A program made the position numbers and the translations under genes. Below, piece by piece: positions 34,234 to 43,927 of a stretch of 64,000 bases of DNA. The notes below the pieces were generated by a model. That model was not told the origin of the DNA. It was given only the letters and a program-made list of their open reading frames with translations, and did no database searches. Source of the DNA: Primulina eburnea. Lineage: Eukaryota; Streptophyta; Magnoliopsida; Lamiales; Gesneriaceae. Position 1 is the stretch's first letter. Every line of letters begins with the position of its first letter. The DNA lies in assembly GCF_022965805.1 (NCBI RefSeq), contig NC_133101.1, positions 49,122,342 to 49,186,341 of the forward strand. Direction: 5' to 3'.

Positions 34234-34363
34234 TGTAATGCCCGAGATTTTATATCGTGTTAAATTACGATTATAGATTTTTAATCAAGACGATTACGAA
34301 GGGGCTAACCAAAACACGAAATGAGATCACATGTGAAAATTGAAGTGCGAGGAAAGTAGCATT

Positions 34364-34637
34364 GGCGCACATGCGCGAGTATATGCGCGCACATGCACGA
34401 GAGGTCCAGAGGGTTTGGCGCACATGCGCGACTGAATGCGCGCACATGCGCCAAACAGGCAGAAGACCTCGCGCATCTGCGCGGAAGATGTCGCGCATAT
34501 GCGCGAGCCTATGCAAATGATGTCCATAAGACATCGCGCATATGCGCGGAACTAAGTCGCGCATATGCGCGAGTTGCCAAGATCGAGACCAGTAGGTCTC
34601 GCGCATATGCGCCAGAATTGTCGCGCATATGCGCGAG
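34364..34637. repeat. Array of ten CpG-rich palindromes (GCGCATATGCGC type)
   Basis: Ten palindrome-like 12-16-mers in five pairs. Members of a pair are 21-23 bp apart and pairs recur every 52-64 bp. The left pairs read GCGCACATGCGC, the right ones TCGCGCATATGCGCGA. All are runs of alternating purine and pyrimidine. The translated frames across the array are repeat artefacts. The array is repeated at 41004-41277 in the 3' LTR. Confidence 0.92.
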
Positions 34638-34683
34638 ACATGCAGAAGGAAAAATCAACATTTGGCTTTTGCATGTACGTTGG

Positions 34684-34703
34684 TATATATATATATATAT
34701 ATA
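34684..34703 (+). promoter_or_regulatory. TATA-like alternating tract of the chromovirus LTR
   Basis: About ten TA units, 47 bp downstream of the palindrome array, at a place suited to the LTR promoter. The copy at 41325-41344 differs by 2 bp in length. Confidence 0.5.
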
Positions 34704-36048
34704 CATGCAAATCGTACTCAGAAGAAGGGAAATCGAAATTCAGAAGAAACTTTTGATCTTTGAATTTAGAATTCGATTTGTGAGAAATCCGTTCGTTAGA
34801 TTTTAAATCCGACTTCGGTACCGTGCTCTTAGCAACGCAGGATACTACGGGACGTAAGTTTTATTACTTTTTGACATGTTTTGAAATTATGATGTTGCCA
34901 GAATTGAATACACGTCATGTATGTTGTTCTTGACATGTTAGACAGCATAGAATCGAAGTCAGATTAAGAAACGGACTGAATATGGAATTATTATGAATTT
35001 CAGAAGGACATTGACTAGAATTGATATCAGATTTGTAGGGTGGTTGATTGTAAATGTTTGGAATTGATATAGACTGATACAGTATTATCAGTATCGCAAG
35101 ACTGTACTGTTGTACTGTCAGAATTTGATAAAACAGAGATGTTATGATTTGATTAGAATACTGATACAGAATATTGGTATTGTCATTGCCAGATTGAACA
35201 GTGACAGACCTTGAGCCAAGACTTTGATTGTATCAGATCGACAGCAAGAAAGGTATAAATAAATGTTGATTCGGGATTGCACAACTCGAGTTAGGTTTGA
35301 CTTGAGTTTCCCTAAATCACATACTTTATTTTATTGCATTGATATTTGCAAATTATCAGATTGATATGTTAATGTATTGACTTAGAACAGAGTCAGAGTC
35401 AGAGTCTAGGGCAGACAGCCTAGCTAGGGCAGAACCGCCGAGTCTTTCTCAGAAGCGATAAGACTCTAGACTTACGGTGTATCGAAGAGCCTTAGATGTA
35501 GATCGACGTCTATCTCAGACACTCGATACAGAATACCAGAGTCTAAATTAGATTGGGATCCCTAGAATTGAGATAAGATAAGATTAGATCACGAGTCATT
35601 GATTCATGTAGTCAGACTAGATACATGTTTTGATGTTTGTTTATGCTTTTATATATGTTTTATATGATTGCATTCAATACATTGTTTATACTGGGATATT
35701 TATATCTCACCGGAGTTATCCGGCTGTTGTCTTGTTTGTATGTGTGCATGACAACAGGTGGGACAGGTACAGGGTCACAGAGATGAAGACAGACCGAGAT
35801 TAGAGTGGTGATACCGGACTTGGACTAGAGCTAGGGTTTGAACATTTGATAGTAGTTGTTGAACCTGAGATGTAAATTATTGTATGATGTTTGAGATTTA
35901 TACTTTTATACTGATATGTATAGGAGTTTGATTCCATTACCTTCCGCATTTTAAAAAAAAAAAATTTTAGACCTTGTTTATTATAATTGATTAATTAGTC
36001 CCAATCACGATTAAAGAAGATGATTAGCGTCCGGGTACCCACAACAGG

Positions 36049-36060
36049 TGTTATCAGAGC
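36049..36060 (+). other. Primer binding site of the chromovirus
   Basis: TGTTATCAGAGC, one base different from the tRNA-iMet site TGGTATCAGAGC, 5 nt after the 5' LTR. Confidence 0.85.
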
Positions 36061-36303
36061 GATAGATCCTTTAGACTGAGATAGAAGAGGCTAGTGAGCA
36101 GGGTAGATTGAGGTTTTCTTTCCTGCTTTTGAATGCTACCATGTCTTACTGCTTTATTACATGTTACTTGTTTATCTGATTTGATATAGTAATATGTTTT
36201 AGTGAGATTGGATCAGTACTGATTCTAGATCAGTAGTAAGATGATCAGAGGAGGATTGAAACAGAATTGTTGTATCTGTTACTAATCTATTTGATTATTA
36301 GAT

Positions 36304-37210
36304 ATGCCTCCGAGACGAGTACCAGAACAGGGAAGTACATCCAATCCTCCAATGGATGTCACACCGACTCCAATGGAAACGTTACTGAAACGATTTCAGT
36401 CATTTCATCCGCCAACCTTGAAAGGCACAGAGAACGCTGTGGAATGTGAGAGTTGGCTTGATGATATAGAGATGCTGTTCGAATCCTTGGAGTATACAGA
36501 TGAGAAGAGGGTGAAATTAGTTGGACACCAGTTACGCGACGTTGCCAAGGACTGGTGGATTACGAGGAAGAGAGCCATGGAGCATAGAGGTACGAATATT
36601 ACCTGGAATATATTTCGAACTGAATTTTATCAACGATTCTTTCCAGTGTCGTACCGGAAGGACAAGGGGGCGGAGTTTGCCAACCTCAAGCAAGGACAGA
36701 TGAACATAGAAGAATACGTGTCCAAGTTCTCCTCCTTGCTGAAATTTGCTCCACATGTGGCTGACAGTGAAGAAGCTACTGCTGACCAGTTCATCAATGG
36801 CATGAACCCCGACATTTTCACATTGGTGAACACAGGGCGACCAGATAATTTTACCGATGCCCTGAACAGAGCCAAGGGAGCAGAAGCCGGTCTGATGAGA
36901 CAAAAAGGGGCTTCATTTGTGCCTCTAGCACCGAGACCACAGCAACCACCTCCCAAATTTGAGAGTGGCAGCAGTAGTGGAGGAAAGAAAGAATTTTTGA
37001 AAGCCAGGGGAAAACAATTCAAGAAATCTGGCAGTAGTTCTTCCAGCTCCGGTGTTCCAGACTGAGCCAGAGTTACACTGGAGTTTATTGCAAGACTTGC
37101 GGAGGAAGACATGCTATTGAGCAATGCCAGGGAGTGACTGGTAGTTGCAACTTCTGTAAACAGCCGGGACACTTTGCTAAAGTGTGTCCACAGAAAGGTT
37201 TGCAGAGAGC
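36304..37210 (+). pseudogene. Chromovirus Gag
   Basis: Starts at ATG 36304 (MPPRRVPEQGSTSNPPMDVT). It contains the gypsy capsid-like domain: FHPPTLKGTENAVECESWLDD, KRVKLVGHQLRDVAKDWW, FRTEFYQRFFPVSYR and GQMNIEEYVSKFSSLLKFAP. The frame ends at TGA 37063, and the real protein continues in another frame with two zinc-knuckle-like boxes, CKTCGGRHAIEQC (37090-37128) and CNFCKQPGHFAKVC (37146-37187), so a frameshift near 37060 breaks Gag. The linker between domain and knuckles is rich in Ser, Gly and Pro. Gag packages the element RNA. Confidence 0.9.
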
Positions 37211-37750
37211 TCAAGGGGCCAAGTCATCAGGATCAGCAGCACAGACTGAGAGACGATCAGCTGCTGTTCATACATTTCAGCCAGCGCCAGCGCAGTCACA
37301 GCAGAGGCCAGGAGGAAGCCAGACAGTTGGTCAGCCTCCTAGACAGCAGGCCAGAGTCTTCGCTTTGACAGAGGAGCAGGCCCAGGAAGCACCAGATGAC
37401 GTTGTAGCAGGTAACTGTTCTTTATGTGGTTATCCCGCTTACGTATTAATTGATACCGGTGCTTCACACACATTTATTTCTGAACGATTTGCATTGAGTC
37501 ATGCATTGCCTGTAGAGTCTTTAGCTACTGTAGTGTCTGTTTTTCTCCGTTGGGGATGGGTTTGATATCCGTAAATTCGGTTAACCATTGTGTACTACAG
37601 TATGACGGGCATGAGATTGAACTAGATTGCATCGTACTTGGATTGTCTGACTTTGACTGTATTATCGGTATTGATATGCTGACCAAGTACAGAGCGACAG
37701 TTGATTGTTTCCACAAGATAGTGAGATTCAGACCAGATATGGCTGAAGAG
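37211..37750 (+). pseudogene. Chromovirus aspartic protease
   Basis: A Gln/Pro-rich linker is followed by [27 protein letters not shown], with the active-site DTGA at about 37451. The frame breaks near 37550 and continues in the next frame with [20 protein letters not shown], where GIDML is the usual downstream protease landmark. The enzyme cleaves the polyprotein; the frameshift makes this copy inactive. Confidence 0.88.
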
Positions 37751-38680
37751 TGGAAATTTTACGATAAGGGTTCTAGATCGAGAATTCCTTTAATATCCGT
37801 ATTATCTATGACTCGATTATTACAGAAAGGAGCAGAAGGATTCCTTGTATATTCAGTAGATTTACTGAAGTCGAGTCCAGCATTGACAAATCTGCCAGTA
37901 GTACGGGAGTTTGCTGACGTCTTCCCAGATGAGATTCCGGGATTACCTCCAGTTAGAGAGATAGACTTCAGCATTGAACTGATGCCAGGTACAGTACCGA
38001 TTTCTAGAGCTCCGTACAGAATGGCACCAGTTGAATTGAAAGAATTGAAGGATCAGTTGGAAGATTTACTGGCCAAGGGGTACATCAGACCGAGTGTGTC
38101 TCCTTGGGGTGCTCCAGTACTATTCGTAAGAAAGAAAGATGGTTCGATGAGACTCTGCATCGACTATCGGCAACTGAACAAGGCAACGGTGAAGAATAAA
38201 TATCCTTTGCCTCGTATAGATGATTTATTCGATCAGTTGCAGGGTTCTTCAGTATATTCCAAGATCGATTTGAGATCGGGATAACATCAGCTGAGAGTCA
38301 GAGATTCTGATATCTCAAAGACAGCATTCAGAACCAGGTATGGACACTATGAATTTATTGTCATGCCGTTTGGTCTGACGAATGCTCCAGCTGTATTCAT
38401 GGGATTGATGAACCGTATCTTCCAGAAATATCTCGATGATTTTGTGATTATTTTCATCGATGATATTTTAATTTATTCAAAGAATATGAGTGAGCATGCT
38501 GAGCATTTAAGAACTGTGTTGCGAATTTTAAGAGCTGAGAAATTATATGCTAAACTGTCAAAATGTGAGTTTTGGCTAAGACAAGTAGTATTTCTGGGTC
38601 ATATTATTTCTGGAGATGGTATATCAGTGGATCCCAGTAAAGTGGAAGCCGTGATTTCTTGGCCAAGACCGACATCAGTG
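37751..38680 (+). pseudogene. Chromovirus reverse transcriptase
   Basis: After the protease, [20 protein letters not shown] opens the RT. Then come [60 protein letters not shown] and the catalytic FIDD box ([17 protein letters not shown], about 38432-38482). One TAA (38282-38284) stands where Tyr is expected in SG(Y)HQLRV, and the frame is otherwise intact. RT copies the RNA genome into DNA. A single nonsense codon is the only visible defect in this domain. Confidence 0.92.
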
Positions 38681-39235
38681 CCTGAAATTCGCAGTTTCAT
38701 GGGTTTAGCAAGATACTACCGTCGTTTCATTAAAGATTTCTCGAGTATAGCTAAACCAATTACTCAGCTGACTCAGAAGAATGCTCCATTTGTTTGGTCT
38801 GAAGAATGTGAGACCAGTTTTCTGGAATTGAAGAAGAGGTTGACCAGTGCACCGGTGTTGACTATTCCATCCGGTACTGGTGATTTTGTGGTTTATTGCG
38901 ACGCTTCTCACAGAGGATTGGGATGTGTGTTGATGCAACGAGGGCATGTTATCGCTTATGCCTCAAGACAGCTTAAACCACATGAGACCCGCTATCCAAT
39001 TCATGACCTAGAATTGGCAGCCATTGTCTTTGCATTAAAGATATGGCGACATTATCTTTATGGTGAAAAGTTTGAGATATATTCTGATCATAAGAGTTTG
39101 AAATATCTATTTTAACAATCTGAATTGAATATGAGGCAACGAAGATGGCTTGATTTGCTTAAAGATTTTGATTGTGCAATCAAATACTATCCATGAAAGT
39201 CTAATGCAGCAGCTGATGCACTGAGTCGAAAGGTA
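38681..39235 (+). pseudogene. Chromovirus RNase H
   Basis: In frame with the [20 protein letters not shown] links to [39 protein letters not shown] and [11 protein letters not shown], with the catalytic acidic residues present. A TAA at 39113-39115 cuts the frame, and a TGA lies near 39195 where Gly is expected in (G)KSNAAADALSRK. It would degrade the RNA strand of the RNA/DNA hybrid. Confidence 0.9.
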
Positions 39236-40345
39236 TGTTCTTTATCCTTATCGACGATGGGTGTTTCAAATTTGATAGAAGACTGCTGTTTGTCTGGATT
39301 AGCATTTGACACAGATTATAGACCGTTGAGACTTTATACGGTGCACATAGAACCAGAGCTGATTATGAGAATTAAGGCAGCTCAGAAAGTTGATCAGAAT
39401 GTACACAAATCTGTAGCAATCGTCAGAACAGGACATCGATCAGAGTATCAGGTACGTGATAACGTTTTGTACGTGAATAATCTTCTGGTTGTGCCGAATG
39501 TTTCAGATTTGAGACGACAGATATTGTCAGAAGCGCACAACAGTCTATTCAGTATTCATCCTGGTGGCAGAAAGATGTATAACGATTTGAGAAGACAGTT
39601 CTGGTGGAAACAAATGAAGGCTGACATTGCTGAATTTGTTTCCAAATGTCTGAATTGCCAGCAAGTAAAGGCAGATAGAAAGAAACCAGGAGGTTTATTA
39701 CAGAGTTTGTCCATTCCTGAATGGAAATGGGATCACATTTCCATGGATTTTGTTACACAATTGCCACGTTCCTCCAAAGGTTGTGATGCGATTTGGGTCG
39801 TGATTGACAGATTGACCAAATCCGCATGTTTTATACCATACAAGATGACGTACAGATTTGGCCAGATGGCAGAGATCTATGTCAGAGAAGTGGTCAGATT
39901 GCACGGAGTGCCGAAGTCGATTGTATCAGATCGTGATCCTCGATTTACTTCGCACTTCTGACAGAGTTTGCAGCAAGCTCTCGGTACAAAGTTACATCTG
40001 AGTACCGCATATCATCCACAGACCGACGGACAGTCAGAGCGGACTATCCAGACACTGGAGGATATGCTGAGAGCAGTAGTGCTAGATTTCAGCACCAATT
40101 GGCAAGATGCATTGCCTCTTTGTGAGTTTTCGTACAACAATAGCTATCAGACGAGCATTGAGATGGCACCATTTGAAGCGTTGTACGGAAAGAAGTGTAG
40201 ATCCCCTCTCTATTGGGATGATATCTCTGAAGTACCTGAGATTGGACCAGATATGATCAGAGATATGACAGAAAAAGTGAAGCTAATTCAAAAGAAAATG
40301 AAGGCAGCCCAAGACAGACAGGCCAAATATGCCAATGTTTGACGT
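39236..40345 (+). pseudogene. Chromovirus integrase core
   Basis: The zinc-binding part reads SIHPGGRKMYNDLRRQFWW ... CLNCQQVKADRKK. The core reads WDHISMDFVTQLPRS with the first Asp, SIVSDRDPRFTSHF with the second, and HPQTDGQSERTIQTLEDML with the Glu. A TGA at 39959-39961 replaces the Trp normally following TSHF, and a second TGA (40340-40342) stands where Arg is expected before the C-terminal part. With these stops the protein is split in three. The integrase would insert the cDNA, guided by the chromodomain downstream. Confidence 0.92.
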
Positions 40346-40351
40346 AGACCG

Positions 40352-40783
40352 TTGGTATTTGAGGTTGGAGACCGAGTATTTTTAAAGATTTCACCTTTCA
40401 GAGGAGTTGTCAGATTTGGCAAGAAAGGGAAACTGTCTCCACGATACATCGGGCCTTATGAGATTCTCGAGAAGATAGGAGATCGTGCCTATCGACTCGC
40501 TTTACCGCCTTCATTATCTGGGATACATGATGTCTTTCATGTATCGTTATTAAGGAAATACCTTCCTGATGCTTCACATGCTATTCAACCAGACGAGACC
40601 GAACTGGATGAGACGTTGAGCTATGTTGAAAAACCGATCCAGATTATTGATCGCAAAGAAAAACAGCTCAGAACGAAAATGATTCCACTTGTGAAAGTAC
40701 AATGGACTCGTCATGGTGTAGAAGAAGCAACTTGGGAAACTGAATCAGATATGAGACAAGAATTCCCAGAGTTGTTTCGATAA
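40352..40783 (+). CDS. Integrase C-terminal domain and chromodomain (partial ORF)
   Basis: An open frame of 143 codons after the second TGA. It has FEVGDRVFLKISPFRGVVRF and GKLSPRYIGPYEILEKIGDR, the GPY/F module, then DVFHVSLLRKYLPDASH, and at the end IQIIDRKEKQLRTKMIPLVK followed by QWTRHGVEEATWETESDMR, a chromodomain. Chromodomains of plant chromoviruses are thought to read histone marks and steer insertion into heterochromatin. In this copy it is cut from the core by a nonsense codon, so it is a fragment of pol and not a separate gene; the ATG at 40352 is internal. Confidence 0.9.
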   Translation: MVFEVGDRVFLKISPFRGVVRFGKKGKLSPRYIGPYEILEKIGDRAYRLALPPSLSGIHDVFHVSLLRKYLPDASHAIQPDETELDETLSYVEKPIQIIDRKEKQLRTKMIPLVKVQWTRHGVEEATWETESDMRQEFPELFR

Positions 40784-40873
40784 TGTAAATTTCTTATACA
40801 GTTTTGTATATATACTCCTTAAATAAAATGCCTGTGATTTTGAGGACGAAATCGTATCTTAGGGGGGGAGAAA

Positions 40874-42684
40874 TGTAAAGCCCGAGATTTTATATCGTGT
40901 TAAATTACGATTATAGATTTTTAATCGAGACGATTATGAAGGGGCTAACCAAAACACGAAATGAGATCACGTGTGAAAATTGAAGTGCGAGGACAGTAGC
41001 ATTGGCGCACATGCGCGAGTATATGCGCGCACATGCACGAGAGGTCCAGAGGGGTTGGCGCACATGCGCGACTGAATGCGCGCACATGCGCCAAACAGGC
41101 AGAAGACCTCGCGCATATGCGCGGAAGATGTCGCGCATATGCGCGAGCCTATGCAAATGATGTCCAGAAGACATCGCGCATATGCGCGGAACTAAGTCGC
41201 GCATATGCGCGAGTTGCCAAGATCGAGACCAGTAGGTCTCGCGCATATGCGCCAGAATTGTCGCGCATATGCGCGAGACATGCAGAAGGAAAAATCGACA
41301 TTTGGCTTTTGCATGTACGTTGGTGTATATATATATATATATATACATGCAAACCGTACTCAGAAGAAGGGAAATCGAAATTCAGAAGAAACTTTTGATC
41401 TTTGAATTTAGAATTCGATTTGTGAGAAATCCGTCCGTTAGATTTTAAATCCGACTTCGGTACCGTGCTCTTAGCAACGCAGGCTACTACGGGACGTAAG
41501 TTTTATTACGTTTTGACATGTTTTGAAATTATGATTTTGCCAGAATTGAATACACGTTATGTATGTTGTTCTTGACATGTTAGACAGCATAGAATCGAAG
41601 TCAGATTAAGAAACGGACTGAATATGGAATTATTATGAATTTCAGAAGGAAATTGACTAGAATTGATATCAGATTTATAGGGTGGTTGATTGTAAATGTT
41701 TGAAATTGATATAGACGGATACAGTATTATCGGTATCGCAAGACTGTACTGTTTTACTGTCAGAATTTGATAAAACAGAGATGTTATGATTTGATTAGAA
41801 TACTGATACAGAATATTGGTATTGTCATTGCCAGATTGAACAGTGACAGACCTTGAGCCAAGACTTTGATTGTATCAGATCGACAGCAAGAAAGGTATAA
41901 ATAAATGTTGATTCGGGATTGCACAACTCGAGTTAGGTTTGACTTGAGTTTCCCTAAATCACATACTTTATTTTATTGCATTGATATTTGCAAATTATCA
42001 GATTGATATGTTAATGTATTGACTTAGAACAAAGTCAGAGTCCGAGTCTAGGGCAGACAGCCTAGCTAGGGCAGAACCACCGAGTCTTTCTCAGAAGCGA
42101 TAAGACTCTAGACTTACGGTGTATCGAAGAGCCTTAGATGTAGATCGACGTCTATCTCAGACACTCGATACAGAATACCAGAGTCTAAATTAGATTGGGA
42201 TCCCTAGAATTGACATAAGATAAGATTAGATCACGAGTCATTGATTCATGTAGTCAGACTAGATACATGTTTTGATGTTTGTTTATGCTTTTATATATGT
42301 TTTATATGATTGCATTCAATACATTGTTTATACTGGGATATTTATATCTCACCGGAGTTATCCGGCTGTTGTCTTGTTTGTATGTGTGCATGACAATAGG
42401 TGGGACAGGTACAGGGTCACAGAGATGAAGACAGACCGAGATTAGAGTGGTGATACCGAACTTGGACTAGAGCTAGGGTTTGAACACTTGATAGTAGTTG
42501 TTGAACCTGAGATGTAAATTATTGTATGATGTTTGAGATTTATACTTTTATACTGATATGTATAGGAGTTTGATTCCATTACCTTCGGCATTTTAAAAAA
42601 AAAAAATTTAGACCCTGTTTATTATAATTGATTAATTAGTCCCAATCACGATTAAAGAAGATGATTAGCGTCCGGGTCCCCACA
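40874..42684 (+). repeat. Chromovirus 3' LTR
   Basis: TGTAAAGCCCGAGATT to GTCCCCACA, about 98% like the 5' LTR by eye. It follows the polypurine tract. The palindrome array (41004-41277) and TA tract (41325-41344) are preserved; the fifth palindrome is perfect here (CATATG) while the 5' LTR has CATCTG. Confidence 0.93.
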
Positions 42685-42689
42685 GGTGA

Positions 42690-42793
42690 CCTCCTGGGAA
42701 ATTTCCCAGGGTGCGTGTGAGTGAGGACATAAGCACGCTAGAAAAGACCCGTCTTGATACAGTGAGGACAGTCGTCGAATCTGAGGCGTTACA
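42690..42793 (+). repeat. Cassandra 5' LTR, right part
   Basis: CCTCCTGGGAAATTTCCC to GGCGTTACA, matching 43158-43261 of the 3' LTR. It begins with the second half of 5S box C. Confidence 0.9.
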
Positions 42794-42795
42794 AG

Positions 42796-42807
42796 TGGTA
42801 TCAGAGC
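42796..42807 (+). other. Cassandra primer binding site
   Basis: TGGTATCAGAGC, a perfect tRNA-iMet site 2 nt after the 5' LTR. With 56 more bases up to 42863 it makes up nearly the whole internal domain. Confidence 0.92.
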
Positions 42808-42863
42808 CGACCTCTCTTAGTACGGTGTGGTTCGGGGACGAACCAAGCGGAAGCTGTTGGGCA

Positions 42864-43261
42864 TGTGAGGCCCGGGGCCGAAGAGGGCGGGGGGTGATCG
42901 CCGGTGCCATCATTTGCACAGGACAATGAGCGGCTCCTGGCAGGCTTCTAGGTGGAGGGAACATGAATGAACCGACCCACAATGGAATGAGAGGGATTCC
43001 GAGACTGTTCAATGTAATGGACTGTACAGTCGAAGAGGGCTTAAAAGATTTGATTGGTACTACTCATATCACGAGGGTGCATCTTCTTTTCGGTAGCTCA
43101 TCACATAAGAACTCTAAAGTTAAGCGTGCTTGACTTGGGGCAATTTTGGGATGGGTGACCTCCTGGGAAGTTTCCCAGGGTGCGTGTGAGTGAGGACATA
43201 AGCACGCTGGAAAGACCCGTCTTGATACAGTGAGGACAGTCGTCGAATCTGAGGCGTTACA
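42864..43261 (+). repeat. Cassandra 3' LTR (intact)
   Basis: 398 bp, TGTGAGGCCCGG to GGCGTTACA. The first quarter is GC-rich. The 5S-like block lies at 43096-43171. Confidence 0.92.
43096..43171 (+). promoter_or_regulatory. 5S rRNA-like block with Pol III internal promoter boxes
   Basis: AGAACTCTAAAGTTAAGCG (first half, box A region) and GATGGGTGACCTCCTGGG (box C) closely match plant 5S rRNA as I recall it. The middle part between them differs and lacks the usual GAGAGTAGTAC. In Cassandra elements this block is known to be 5S-derived and may be transcribed by RNA polymerase III. Confidence 0.85.
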
Positions 43262-43266
43262 CCTTT

Positions 43267-43927
43267 GCTGGAGAAATAATGTTGAAAAGGAGAGAGAAAG
43301 GTGGTGGGGAAAAGGAGTGTCGGTTGATGGTAAATTAAATGATGTAGGTAGTCATTAATTAATTATTAATCAAATAGCTAATGGTTCCTAAATGGTTTAA
43401 TTAAAAGTTTAAAAAAAATTTTAAGCCCAATAAACTTAAAAATAGGCTCATTAAATCCAAACACGCTCCCGAAAAATATTTCGTGTTGGAATGATTTTGA
43501 AAATATCAGCCGAACCCTCAAACATTTCCCCGATTCGCTAAAATTTGTGTACGTAAAAATTAAAATCTTGCGGCTAAATTTACTCAATAAATCTCAATTC
43601 TTGAAAAATACCTTTAAAACATCTTAAATTAATATTTAAAAACAAATCATGTAATTAAAATAATTTTTCTGAAAATTCTCCGGTCTCCGTTCCTCGTTCA
43701 AGTGAAAAATGAAACTTAAAAATCTTTAATGAATGAACCTTTAAAACTTCATGAATTAAATTCTACCATGCATGAAATATGGATAAAACGCATAAAAATA
43801 TTTAAACACAAATTAATGAAATAAAAATGCATTTAAAACTTTAAAACAATTAAATAAAATACCAAAGAAATTTAATAACTTGCATGCATATGGTTTACGT
43901 GGACTTTTCGATTTTCGGAACATTACA
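43267..43927 (-). repeat. LARD 3' LTR, second part
   Basis: Continues the LARD LTR after the Cassandra insertion and ends at GGAACATTACA, the 5' TGTAATG end on the minus strand, matching 48834-49494. Confidence 0.87.

Larger units (their letters stand above)
34234..36043 (+). repeat. Chromovirus 5' LTR
   Basis: TGTAATGCCCGAGATT to GGGTACCCACA. It carries an array of ten GCGCATATGCGC-like palindromes (34364-34637) followed by an alternating TA tract (34684-34703). Confidence 0.93.
34234..42684 (+). mobile_element. Ty3/gypsy chromovirus (Tekay/Del-like), recent insertion
   Basis: 8451 bp with LTRs of 1810 bp (34234-36043) and 1811 bp (40874-42684), a PBS one base off the tRNA-iMet site, gag, protease, RT, RNase H, integrase and a C-terminal chromodomain, then a polypurine tract (GGGGGGGAG near 40862-40870). 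It is flanked by a perfect 5-bp target duplication, GGTGA (34229-34233 and 42685-42689). By eye the LTRs differ at about 32 sites plus small indels (about 1.8%). The chromodomain and gene order support a chromovirus, most like Tekay/Del. Nonsense codons and frameshifts break every gene. Confidence 0.93.
33940..43261 (+). mobile_element. Cassandra-type TRIM with 5S-like LTRs (split by a chromovirus)
   Basis: Without the inserted chromovirus this element is 866 bp: 5' LTR (33940-34233 plus 42690-42793, 398 bp), a 70-bp internal part (42794-42863) and 3' LTR (42864-43261, 398 bp). LTRs run TGTGAGGCCCGG...GGCGTTACA. It is flanked by a perfect target duplication, CCTTT (33935-33939 and 43262-43266). 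A tRNA-iMet PBS follows the 5' LTR. No protein is encoded. The LTRs carry a 5S rRNA-like block with AAGTTAAGCGTGCTTG and GATGGGTGACCTCCTGGG, the hallmark of the Cassandra family of plant TRIMs. It sits inside a LARD LTR. Confidence 0.92.

Noticed and set aside
34271..34806. Overlapping ORFs on both strands with Ala/Arg/Cys/Met-His-rich repeats (also 40911-41405)
   Set aside because: They are translations of the GCGCATATGCGC array in the LTR; the repeat is open in several frames and there is no start context or domain.
42711..42929. 72-aa plus-strand ORF and overlapping 115-aa minus-strand ORF
   Set aside because: They span the Cassandra LTR, its PBS and the next LTR; this is non-coding TRIM sequence.
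43096..43171. A host 5S rRNA gene
   Set aside because: The block lies in both 398-bp LTRs of a TRIM with PBS and target duplication, and its middle part differs from 5S rRNA, so it is element-borne 5S-derived sequence.
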